DNA of 34,327 nt from an uncultured Ignavibacteriales bacterium (GTDB lineage Bacteria > Bacteroidota > Ignavibacteria > Ignavibacteriales > Ignavibacteriaceae): positions 1-34,327 of the forward strand of contig CAIMOS010000234.1 in the NCBI GenBank assembly GCA_903843135.1, given 5' to 3'. A program made the position numbers and the translations under genes. Below the pieces are notes generated by a model. It did not search any database, was not told the DNA's origin, and was given only the letters and a program-made list of their open reading frames with translations. Of the stretch, positions 8,695 to 15,983 are shown piece by piece (position 1 is the first letter of the stretch; each line of letters starts with the position of its first letter).

Positions 8695-10239
8695 ATGCCG
8701 ATTTTTGATAAAATAATTGACTTCCTGAAACGCAGGGAGAAGATCTCACCGACTAAAGATGACACTGCCGCAGTAAAGCAGCACTCGATGGGCAAAATGT
8801 ACGCCCGCGAAAGAATTAAATATATACTCGATCCTGACTCCTTTTGTGAAACGGACCTGTTTGTCGAACATACCGGAAAAGATTTCGGAATGGATAAAAA
8901 ATTCCTTCCGGCGGACGGCGTGATAACGGGAATAGGAAAGATTTACAGTTTACCTGTGGGAATATTCGCGCAGGATTTCACTGTTGCCGGCGGTTCACTC
9001 GGACTTATGCACGCCCGCAAGATCACCAAGATAATGGACCAGTCAATAAAGAACGGTATGCCGCTGATAGGTATTAACGATTCCGGCGGTGCAAGAATTC
9101 AGGAGGGTGTGAATTCACTGGCAGGATACGGCGAAATATTTTTCCGTAATACACAAGCATCGGGCGTAATACCGCAGATTTCCGTTATTCTCGGCCCCTG
9201 CGCGGGCGGCGCAGTGTATTCGCCGGCGCTTACTGACTTCGTTTTTGTTGTTGACAGTATATCGAAAATGTTTATCACCGGCCCTGAAGTTATTAAAACT
9301 GTTCTCGGCGAGGAGATTTCTATGGAGGATCTTGGCGGAGCCAGGGTGCAGGCTGAGATTTCGGGTAACGCTCATTTCTATGCTGAAAATGAAATTGAAT
9401 GCTTTGAGCAGGTTAAGAAATTATTGTCCTTCATACCCTGGAACAATAAGAAAAAGGCAGATTCTTTCCCTCCGAGGCCGCCGAAACATTTGCTTGATAT
9501 TGAAAAAATCATCCCTGCAGAGCCGACTCAGCCTTATGATATCAGGGACATAATCAGAAGCCTTGTGGACAGTTCGGACTTTTTTGAAGTGCAGCAATAC
9601 TGGGCAGCGAATATCGTAATCGGATTCGCGCGGATGAACGGGGAGACAGTGGGCATTGTGGGTAACCAGCCGCTTGTGCTCGCAGGCGTGCTCGATGTTG
9701 ATTCTTCTGATAAAGCAGCACGGTTCATACGTTTTTGCGACGCGTTCAATATTCCGCTGATTACGCTTGTTGACTTGCCGGGTTATCTGCCGGGCGTTGA
9801 CCAGGAGCATAACGGAGTTATAAGGCACGGCGCGAAACTATTGTATTCCTACAGCGAAGCTACCGTTCCTAAGATGACTGTTATACTGCGTAAAGCATAC
9901 GGAGGCGGTTATATCGCAATGTGTTCAAAGCACCTCGGAGCAGATTTTGTTTATGCCTGGCCGACTGCCGAGATAGCAGTGATGGGCCCCGAAGGCGCAG
10001 CAAACATAATATTCAAGAGTGAGATCTCATCCGCAACCGATCCCGATAAAACCAGGAAAGATAAAGTTAAAGAATACACAGAGAAGTTTGCTAACCCTTA
10101 TGTTGCCGCAAAGAACGGACACATTGACGCTGTGATCAGTCCGACTGAAACGAGGAAGTATTTGATCCAGTCCCTGACAACTTGCGCGAATAAAACTGAA
10201 CTTAAGCCTTTCCGTAAGCACGGAGTACCACCATTCTAA
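8695..10239 (+). CDS. acyl-CoA carboxylase carboxyltransferase subunit (propionyl-CoA carboxylase beta / methylmalonyl-CoA decarboxylase alpha type)
   Basis: Carboxyltransferase of the PccB/MmdA family, 514 residues, with two crotonase-fold halves. It moves CO2 between carboxybiotin and an acyl-CoA, most often propionyl-CoA/methylmalonyl-CoA. The N-terminus has KQHSMGKMYARERI (28-41). The first half has GGARIQEGV (131-139) and the oxyanion region GPCAGGAVYSPA (167-178); the second half has LPGYLPG (361-367) and KAYGGGYIAM (from 400). No clear ribosome site precedes the ATG, but the protein starts where family members start. The stop overlaps the biotin carrier start as TAATG. The biotin carboxylase subunit and the membrane decarboxylase subunit are both absent here, so sequence alone does not decide between a carboxylase and a sodium-pumping decarboxylase. 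Confidence 0.9.
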   Translation: MPIFDKIIDFLKRREKISPTKDDTAAVKQHSMGKMYARERIKYILDPDSFCETDLFVEHTGKDFGMDKKFLPADGVITGIGKIYSLPVGIFAQDFTVAGGSLGLMHARKITKIMDQSIKNGMPLIGINDSGGARIQEGVNSLAGYGEIFFRNTQASGVIPQISVILGPCAGGAVYSPALTDFVFVVDSISKMFITGPEVIKTVLGEEISMEDLGGARVQAEISGNAHFYAENEIECFEQVKKLLSFIPWNNKKKADSFPPRPPKHLLDIEKIIPAEPTQPYDIRDIIRSLVDSSDFFEVQQYWAANIVIGFARMNGETVGIVGNQPLVLAGVLDVDSSDKAARFIRFCDAFNIPLITLVDLPGYLPGVDQEHNGVIRHGAKLLYSYSEATVPKMTVILRKAYGGGYIAMCSKHLGADFVYAWPTAEIAVMGPEGAANIIFKSEISSATDPDKTRKDKVKEYTEKFANPYVAAKNGHIDAVISPTETRKYLIQSLTTCANKTELKPFRKHGVPPF

Positions 10240-10556
10240 TGAACAGCGGAAACAGTAAATCGCATATAGTTATAGACGGAACTAAATACGAAACCCGTCT
10301 CACGGCAAAGTTTAAGCAGAGGAAACCATATGCCGCGAAGGACCCTAAACAATTAACTGCTTTCATACCGGGAGTTATTGACGCAGTATATGTTAAACCG
10401 GGCGCTTCTGTTAAAAAAGGCGAACCTCTCCTTCTTCTTGAGGCTATGAAAATGAGGAACAATGTTAACGCGCACGATGATGTAATTATTAAGAATGTTC
10501 ACGTCACCGTGGGGCAGCGCGTGGCGAAGAATGAACTTCTGATTGAATTTGAGTGA
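10239..10556 (+). CDS. biotin carboxyl carrier protein
   Basis: Small biotinyl-domain protein of 105 residues. The swinging-arm site is EAMKM (68-72) with Lys71 as the biotinylated residue, inside the usual barwin-like hammerhead sequence: PGVIDAVYVKPGASVKKGEPL before it and a second half ending VTVGQRVAKNELLIEF. It starts on the last base of the carboxyltransferase stop codon (TAATG), so the two are made in a fixed ratio and should form one carboxylase or decarboxylase complex. The first ~40 residues are a charged lead-in. A lipoyl domain is excluded by the MKM motif and the partner gene. Confidence 0.9.
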   Translation: MNSGNSKSHIVIDGTKYETRLTAKFKQRKPYAAKDPKQLTAFIPGVIDAVYVKPGASVKKGEPLLLLEAMKMRNNVNAHDDVIIKNVHVTVGQRVAKNELLIEFE

Positions 10557-10881
10557 TCATATTAAGCATTCCCGGATATCCTTGATGACTGCTGCAATTT
10601 CTATTTTGTACCGTTTTTTTTATTTAAAAGTGCTTTTGTGATATTCCGTCCGTTTAGTGAAATATTCGATCCGGGCTCTGATTATGAAGGTGATGCCCGG
10701 ATAGCAGTGGATCGTATTAACGATGGTAGAGACGAAATAATAACCTTAGTTGAAATACACAAAAGGCTTGGACTGGAATAATAAATTCATCCGTTAGTCG
10801 AAAATTATTTTCATTTATTAGCACAATTCCTATATTAAGGCAGTTTTTCGAACTGCCTTTTTTAATTTATAGTGAGGTGAT
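10557..10881 (+). other. intergenic region with a small antitoxin-like frame and a terminator
   Basis: This 325-base gap holds an open frame from a GTG at 10638 to TAA at 10779-10781 (47 residues), ending ARIAVDRINDG...EIHKRLGLE. That tail resembles the C-terminal end of small type II antitoxins (pattern I-x-x-G-x-x-x-x-x-x-L-x-E-x-x-x-x-L-G-L), but the DNA-binding N-terminal part and any toxin are missing, and no ribosome site is seen. I read it as a possible gene remnant. The rest holds a terminator at 10837-10863 and nothing else I recognise. Confidence 0.3.
10837..10863 (+). terminator. intrinsic terminator directly before the amino-acid permease
   Basis: Perfect 9-bp stem AAGGCAGTT (10837-10845) / AACTGCCTT (10851-10859) with a 5-nt loop and a run of six T. 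It ends only 18 bases before the permease ATG at 10882, so it is either the end of the carboxylase unit or an attenuator in the permease leader. Confidence 0.85.
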
Positions 10882-12333
10882 ATGAAAGCAGAGAACACCG
10901 GTTTTAGAAGGGAATTAAGTTTATTCGATTCGACGATGATTGTTGTTGGTTCTATGATCGGCAGCGGAATATTTATTGTAAGCGCGGATATCGCGCGTAC
11001 GGTAGGTTCCGCCGGATGGCTACTGGTTGTATGGGCACTTACCGGAGTTATAACACTTATCGGAGCGCTAAGTTACGGAGAACTTGCCTCGATGATGCCT
11101 AAGGCCGGCGGGCAATATGTTTATCTGCGCGAAGCATACAATCCGCTGATCGGGTTCCTTTACGGATGGACTTTGTTTATGGTTATCCAGACCGGAACAA
11201 TAGCCGCCGTTGCTGTCGCGTTCGCAAAATTCACTTCTGTCCTCATTCCTTTCTTCAGCCATTCGAATATTCTATTTGATGCCGGGATTGTTAAAATCAG
11301 CGCGGCGCAGATCCTCGCGATTTTAAGCATCGTTGTTCTGACTTATATTAACATCAAAGGCCTGAGGGAAGGGAAAATACTCCAGGACATTTTTACGGTT
11401 GTTAAAGCACTCGCGCTGATACTGATTATTTTATTGGGATTAACACTCGGGGCGAACTCCGACGTAATTGCCAGAAATTTTGCTGATATGTGGACCGCGG
11501 GTAAAGTTAGTGTTGAAGGAGGGATCATAACAGGAATAGAAACCTTAACAGGATTCGGACTGGTTGCCGCAATAGGCGCAGCGATGGTCGGATCCCTTTT
11601 TTCAAGCGATGCTTGGAACAACATTACTTTTACTGCGGGCGAAGTGAAGAATCCCGCGAAGAATATTCCGCTCAGTTTATTTTACGGAACGCTGATCGTC
11701 ACGGTCGTATATCTAATTGCTAATGTGTCTTATCTTTTTGTTCTTCCTCTTGCCGGTGATCCCTCCTCGACTGATCCGGGTTTTCTCGGAATACAGTTCG
11801 CTCCGGAAGACAGGGTGGGAGTCTCAATGGCGACGGAAATATTCGGAGCGGGCGCCGGAGTTTTTATGGCTGCTCTCATTATGGTATCCACTTTCGGGTG
11901 TAACAACGGACTGATTCTTGCAGGCGCAAGAGTTTACTACGCTATGGCAAAAGATAATATGTTTTTTAAAGGTGCGGGAAATCTTAACACCAAAGGTGTG
12001 CCTGCATTTGCGCTTGTCGTTCAGGGTGTATGGGCGGGTTTATTATGCCTGTCCGGTACATACGGGCAGCTTTTGGATTATGTTGTATTCGCTGTACTGA
12101 TCTTTTACTGTCTTACGATCGCGGGCATATTTATTCTGCGCAAGAAGAAACCGGACGCAGAAAGAAGTTATAAAGCAGTCGGGTATCCTGTAATACCGGC
12201 GCTATACATAGTCCTTGCGCTTAGCATTTCGATAATATTACTGATTACAAAACCCCTCTACACCTGGCCGGGACTGATGATCGTGCTTTTTGGGATACCG
12301 GTGTATTATGTGTGGAGGAGGTTTACAAATTAG
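10882..12333 (+). CDS. amino-acid permease, APC superfamily
   Basis: Inner-membrane secondary transporter of 483 residues with twelve predicted membrane segments. The first helix contains GSMIGSGIF (23-31), the unwound substrate-binding signature of APC/LeuT-fold permeases, and SYGELASMMPKAGGQYVYLRE after helix 2 is the usual family segment. It is closest in feel to the LAT/SteT-like exchangers or the cationic/neutral amino-acid permeases; the substrate cannot be fixed from sequence. GAGGTGAT 5 nt before the ATG is a strong ribosome site. It is a single gene with a terminator just upstream and a convergent gene downstream. Confidence 0.88.
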   Translation: MKAENTGFRRELSLFDSTMIVVGSMIGSGIFIVSADIARTVGSAGWLLVVWALTGVITLIGALSYGELASMMPKAGGQYVYLREAYNPLIGFLYGWTLFMVIQTGTIAAVAVAFAKFTSVLIPFFSHSNILFDAGIVKISAAQILAILSIVVLTYINIKGLREGKILQDIFTVVKALALILIILLGLTLGANSDVIARNFADMWTAGKVSVEGGIITGIETLTGFGLVAAIGAAMVGSLFSSDAWNNITFTAGEVKNPAKNIPLSLFYGTLIVTVVYLIANVSYLFVLPLAGDPSSTDPGFLGIQFAPEDRVGVSMATEIFGAGAGVFMAALIMVSTFGCNNGLILAGARVYYAMAKDNMFFKGAGNLNTKGVPAFALVVQGVWAGLLCLSGTYGQLLDYVVFAVLIFYCLTIAGIFILRKKKPDAERSYKAVGYPVIPALYIVLALSISIILLITKPLYTWPGLMIVLFGIPVYYVWRRFTN

Positions 12334-12396
12334 AGATGGGAAATTAAGAACTTAGGGTAATTCTATCGCTTTCCCAAAGTTATATAAGGTGATTTT

Positions 12397-12693
12397 TTAA
12401 CTTGCAACGTTCCGCCAGTGTGATATCCGTTCAAGGAGCGCGGGAAGATTTTCTTCCCGGTTATATAAAATTGCCGGATCAAAATCTGCACCGTTCGGCC
12501 AGACGATCGTGTGAACTTCTGAGTCAAGAAAAACAGTTTTGAAAAATTCAATATTACGCAATCTGCCATAAAGTTCTCCGTAGAGAATCGGCTCTAAATC
12601 GACAACTTTTATTACAGAATCATCAAAATATAATTCCAATGTGTATGGGGGTACAATTTTGAAATTACTGATTTTGCAAATTTTATGCGGCAT
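12397..12693 (-). CDS. DUF2442 family protein
   Basis: Small protein of 98 residues with the full DUF2442 pattern: an opening beta segment, LYFDDSVIKVVDLEPIL, the repeated LYGRLRNIEFFKTV segment, and the signature TIVWPNGADFDPAILY. The family is mostly uncharacterised and is often next to DUF4160 genes, a pairing suspected of being a toxin-antitoxin-like module. I start it at the ATG at 12693, which has AGGT about 8 nt upstream; a longer frame from 12765 would overlap the tail of the upstream gene. That upstream partner (12711-12983) is broken, so this gene may now be an orphan. Confidence 0.85.
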   Translation of the reverse strand: MPHKICKISNFKIVPPYTLELYFDDSVIKVVDLEPILYGELYGRLRNIEFFKTVFLDSEVHTIVWPNGADFDPAILYNREENLPALLERISHWRNVAS

Positions 12694-12710
12694 AGTAATA
12701 CCTAAATAAT

Positions 12711-12983
12711 TTATTTTATTGGATCGATCGGGAGAGGTAATTGTCCATTCTGCAGGCGGTTCCAATCACTATCCAATTCATCTGAGTGCATTTCCGCCCA
12801 GGTTTCTACGAATCGGGACTGCCTTAGTGGCAGTGAACCCGATATCAATTCTACCGGATTAATTCCATAAATCGCGACTTATTCTTGATAGTATGCATAG
12901 AAATGGGGTTTATTGTGTTGCGCTCCCGCTTCCATATACATTCAGATAATTATACCGAAAAATCTGCGTTGTAATATTTTAAC
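12711..12983 (-). pseudogene. DUF4160-family gene broken by two nonsense codons
   Basis: On the minus strand one uninterrupted phase, apart from two stops, reads KILQRRFFGIII-stop-MYMEAGAQHNKPHFYAYYQE-stop-VAIYGINPVELISGSLP...WAEMHSDELDSDWNRLQNGQLPLPIDPIK. This follows the DUF4160 layout (FFGI, PHFHA, VELISGSLP, WAELH) from end to end without frameshift. The stops are TGA (12942-12944), where the family has any residue before MY, and TAA (12879-12881), where a Tyr codon would fit. The usual PHFHA is PHFYA, another sign of decay, and no canonical start stands at the expected place (GTT at 12981-12983). Its end lies 17 bases before the DUF2442 ATG, the arrangement of the usual two-gene pair. 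Confidence 0.7.
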
Positions 12984-13203
12984 AGTAAAGCTGCCAAATC
13001 CCGTACCTCGGAGTAGCATTCCGTGCACGCTCAGTAGGGTTGATGATCCGTAAAACGCAGGCTTCGCTTCTTCTTCGTGCGGCTTATAATGTGGAGTAAA
13101 GTTGACCAGAGTTCAGTTGGATTGCTAATCCGAGCCACGGGGGAGTGTTTTTATTCCGAAGATGTTTGATTAACTTTAACTGACTAAATATTGAATAATT
13201 CAA
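12984..13203. other. intergenic stretch, nothing recognised
   Basis: This stretch lies between the DUF4160 remnant and the secreted Asp-box protein. It is open in one plus-strand frame to a TAA near 13097 (ending LLLRAAYNVE) but resembles no family I know and has no ribosome site. An anticodon-arm-like hairpin at 13117-13133 lacks any other tRNA part. TAACTTTA at 13171-13178 could be the minus-7 box for the downstream gene, but no good upstream box accompanies it. Confidence 0.3.
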
Positions 13204-15051
13204 ATGAAAACGTGTCTCATCATTCTTCTGCACTTATCATTACTTTTCCCGCAGGTTACAAATATCCGCGTGAGCAGCGCTTCGAGTTCCGATCCTGAAG
13301 AGGTTGCAATTGCAATCAATCCCGTTAATCCCAATATTCTCGCCGCGGGGGCGAATATCAGTTATTTTTATGCCTCAACAAACGCGGGTATGAATTGGAC
13401 CCAGAAAAAACTAACTTCGTCCCTGGGCGTCTGGGGTGATCCTTGCGTGATTTTCGACGGATTGAATAACCTCTATTTCGGGCACTTATCTAATCCGTTG
13501 TCAGGTTATTGGATCGACAGGATCGTGATTCAGAAGTCCAGTGATTATGGCGTTACCTGGAATGACGGTGCCGGCATCGGATACAATTATCCGAAAAATC
13601 AGGATAAGGAATGGCTTGCTGTTGATCTGAGCACACCTCAATATAAAAATTATCTCTATTGCACCTGGACCGAATTTGATAATTATGGAAGTTCAAGTTT
13701 TTCCGACAGCAGCCGGATACTATTCTCAAGGTCAACAAATTCCGGCGCAACGTGGCTGCAACCCGTCCGCGTCAGCGATAAAGGCGGCAACTGTATTGAT
13801 GAAGACCTGACAGTTGAAGGTGCGGTACCGACAGTAGGTGTTAACGGTGAAATTTATACTGCGTGGTCCGGGCCGCTTGGGATTATGTTTGATAAATCCA
13901 CAAACGGGGGACTTACCTGGGGAAATGATATTTTCGTTTCTGACCAGCCCGGGGGATGGGATTACACTATACCGGGAATAAACAGATCGAATGGCCTGCC
14001 GGTTACTATATGTGATACGAGCCATTCTCCGTTCAGGGGACATATATATGTTATGTGGGGCGATCAGCGCAACGGCACATCAAATTCTGATGTGTATCTC
14101 ATTAAATCCACCGACGGCGGGAACACGTGGGTACAGAGGGTTAAAGTGAATGACGACGTTGCCGATCGGCACCAGTTTTTCCCGTGGATGGCAATTGATC
14201 AGACGACGGGGATAATTTATGTCGTCTTTTACGACAGGAGAAGTACAACCGGCTCCGTTACAGATGTGTATCTGGCGAAGTCCACTGACGGAGGCGCAAC
14301 ATTTGCAAACTTTAAAATCAGCCAGTCGTCGTTTACGCCTACTGCATCGGTTTTCTTTGGTGACTACTCGAATATTGCTGCACACAACCGTAAAGTATAT
14401 CCTATCTGGATGAGAATGGACGGCACCGCACTTAGTGTATGGAACGCGGTTTATTCAGATACATCAACAGTACTTCCTGTGGAGTTGACCGGTTTCAGGG
14501 CTTCAGTTAATGACGGGAAAGTTTTACTAACCTGGGAGACATCGAGTGAACTTAATAATAAGGGATTCGAGGTGGAGAGAAAAATTCCCAACTTGAATGA
14601 TCCATTATTAAACAACTGGCATACGATTGCTTTTATGCCCGGCCACGGCAGTTTAAGCGGTAAGTCAAACTACTCCTTTACGGATGATGAAGTAATTAAA
14701 TCCCGGCGTTTATACCGGCTGAAACAAATTGATTTTTCAGGCGCGTATTCATACAGCCGGGAAATTGAAGTTGAGTCAGAAATTCCTGCATCCGCACGTC
14801 TGTTTCAGAACTATCCGAATCCGTTCAACCCGTCTACAACGATTGGCTTTGAATTAGTCAGTGAGGAGCAAGTCAGGATAATGATCTATGATCCGCTCGG
14901 AAATGAAATCGAAAGACTGCTTGACAAGAGCCTGCCCGCTGGAGTACACGAGGTTGATTTTACTGCGCAGGGGTATTCCTCGGGTGTATTTCTTGTACGT
15001 TTAATTGCCGGTAAAGTGGCGCTGGAAAAAAAGATGTTGTATCTCAGGTAG
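13204..15051 (+). CDS. secreted sialidase-like Asp-box beta-propeller protein with T9SS type A sorting domain
   Basis: Exported protein of 615 residues. An N-terminal signal peptide (1 to about 17) precedes a propeller with six Asp-box/BNR motifs of the form S-x-D/N-x-G-x-T-W: residues 58-65, 112-119, 177-184, 232-239, 302-309 and 360-367 (the last ending in Phe). From about 424 (LPVELTGF) comes a fibronectin-like linker domain, then the type IX secretion sorting domain starting FQNYPNPFNP (534-543) and ending VALEKKMLYLR. It should be exported by Sec, carried across the outer membrane by T9SS and anchored or released outside. The Asp-box fold occurs in sialidases but also in many non-enzymatic or other glycosidase propellers; I do not see a clear sialidase RIP motif or arginine triad, so enzyme activity is unproven. 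Confidence 0.85.
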   Translation: MKTCLIILLHLSLLFPQVTNIRVSSASSSDPEEVAIAINPVNPNILAAGANISYFYASTNAGMNWTQKKLTSSLGVWGDPCVIFDGLNNLYFGHLSNPLSGYWIDRIVIQKSSDYGVTWNDGAGIGYNYPKNQDKEWLAVDLSTPQYKNYLYCTWTEFDNYGSSSFSDSSRILFSRSTNSGATWLQPVRVSDKGGNCIDEDLTVEGAVPTVGVNGEIYTAWSGPLGIMFDKSTNGGLTWGNDIFVSDQPGGWDYTIPGINRSNGLPVTICDTSHSPFRGHIYVMWGDQRNGTSNSDVYLIKSTDGGNTWVQRVKVNDDVADRHQFFPWMAIDQTTGIIYVVFYDRRSTTGSVTDVYLAKSTDGGATFANFKISQSSFTPTASVFFGDYSNIAAHNRKVYPIWMRMDGTALSVWNAVYSDTSTVLPVELTGFRASVNDGKVLLTWETSSELNNKGFEVERKIPNLNDPLLNNWHTIAFMPGHGSLSGKSNYSFTDDEVIKSRRLYRLKQIDFSGAYSYSREIEVESEIPASARLFQNYPNPFNPSTTIGFELVSEEQVRIMIYDPLGNEIERLLDKSLPAGVHEVDFTAQGYSSGVFLVRLIAGKVALEKKMLYLR

Positions 15052-15072
15052 AATATACGGGGATGAAAGAGT

Positions 15073-15855
15073 ATTAAAAGAGCTACATTAAAGCAAAAGT
15101 TAGATTATCACTACAATCAGTTCGATGTTACCCGGATATCTCCTGATCCTGCTGAGTTTCTGTTCGGCAGGAAGCGTACCGGGGATATTGAGTGCGCAGG
15201 ACTGATAAGCGCTGTTATGGCATATGGTAATGTAAAACAGATTAACACAACGCTCAAATCGCTTTTCGAGGTTATCGGGGACCGGCCCTGCTCTTTTCTC
15301 AAAAACTTTAATCCGCACAAAATAAATTCGGGACTGAATTTAAAGCACAGGTTCTACACTTCATCCGACATCAGTTTATTACTTATTACGATTTCAGATA
15401 TCCTAAGCACACACGGTTCGCTGAAGAAATTTTATCTCTCGCATTATGAGGATTCGGATAAAAGCGTCAAAGAGATGCTCGAAAGGACATCTGATGCTTT
15501 TTTGACAACTGCCGGTAATCATTCCCCGAAACTGAGCAGGGGATTGAAGTTTATGTTCCCCAAACCTTCTGCCGGAAGCGCCTGTAAGAGAATGAATTTA
15601 TTCCTCCGGTGGATGATCAGAAAGGATTCAATCGATTTCGGATTGTGGCCCGAGATACCTGCCTCTAAACTTATCATACCCGTAGACACTCACATCGCAA
15701 AGATTTCAAGGAAACTAAAGCTGACTAAACTAAAAAATGTAAGTTGGAAGATGGCGGAAGAGATTACGGGTAATCTTAAAAAATTTGATCCCGGGGACCC
15801 GGTGAAGTATGATTTTGCCCTCTGTCATATAGGAATGAGAAAACTGGAGTTCTAA
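15073..15855 (+). CDS. TIGR02757 (DUF2400) family protein, start codon unclear
   Basis: Conserved bacterial protein of unknown function with an HhH-GPD glycosylase-like signature near the C-terminus: IPVDTHIAKISRKLKL followed by the segment EEITGNLKKFDPGDPVKYDFAL. The first canonical start is the ATG at 15217 (212 residues, MAYGNVKQ), but the same frame continues upstream to a TGA at 15064-15066 and encodes the expected family N-terminus (LDYHYNQF, SPDPAEFLF, DIECAGLISAVMAYG). No ATG, GTG or TTG exists in that stretch; only ATT at 15073, about 10 nt after GGGG, could serve. An ATG at 15063 is one base out of phase, so a single-base deletion or sequence error is the main alternative. I report the longer frame from ATT. 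Confidence 0.75.
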   Translation: MKRATLKQKLDYHYNQFDVTRISPDPAEFLFGRKRTGDIECAGLISAVMAYGNVKQINTTLKSLFEVIGDRPCSFLKNFNPHKINSGLNLKHRFYTSSDISLLLITISDILSTHGSLKKFYLSHYEDSDKSVKEMLERTSDAFLTTAGNHSPKLSRGLKFMFPKPSAGSACKRMNLFLRWMIRKDSIDFGLWPEIPASKLIIPVDTHIAKISRKLKLTKLKNVSWKMAEEITGNLKKFDPGDPVKYDFALCHIGMRKLEF

Positions 15856-15864
15856 ATTTCCCTA

Positions 15865-15886
15865 AAAAATATTGCTAAATATTTTT
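15865..15886 (+). terminator. weak A/T hairpin after the TIGR02757 gene
   Basis: Perfect 9-bp repeat AAAAATATT / AATATTTTT with loop GCTA, 10 bases after the TIGR02757 stop. The stem has no G-C pair, so termination would be weak. Its right arm overlaps the possible minus-33 box of the next promoter. Confidence 0.35.
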
Positions 15887-15914
15887 GAAGAACAACGGTG
15901 AGTTGATATATTTA
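15884..15914 (+). promoter_or_regulatory. possible promoter of the OPT transporter
   Basis: TTTG (15884-15887), 19 bases, then TATATTTA (15907-15914) fits the TTTG-N19/20-TANNTTTG pattern of Bacteroidota promoters except for the last base. Transcription would begin near 15921, leaving a ~60-nt leader that includes the A/T palindrome at 15921-15942. Pattern match only. Confidence 0.3.
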
Positions 15915-15983
15915 CTGGTCTTAATTAAAAATAATTAATTAATAACAGCTTTTAATAAACCTCAACTAATAGAGGAGAACTCT

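Noticed and set aside
12694-12765. Longer start for the DUF2442 gene
   Set aside because: The extra residues cover the tail of the DUF4160 remnant in another frame and do not belong to the DUF2442 family; the ATG at 12693 has its own ribosome site.
12879-12944. Reading the two stops in the DUF4160-like sequence as recoding (selenocysteine or reassigned codons)
   Set aside because: One is TGA and the other TAA, both are used as normal stops in neighbouring genes, and other family residues are also lost, so decay is simpler.
13117-13133. Hairpin with a 5-bp stem and 7-base loop TTGCTAA, like the anticodon arm of tRNA-Ser(GCU)
   Set aside because: No T-arm, D-arm or pairing acceptor stem is found around it; an isolated arm of this size arises easily by chance.
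15921-15942. A/T palindrome before the OPT gene considered as an operator
   Set aside because: It is made only of A and T in an A/T-rich leader and no regulator is encoded next to it, so there is no support beyond symmetry.
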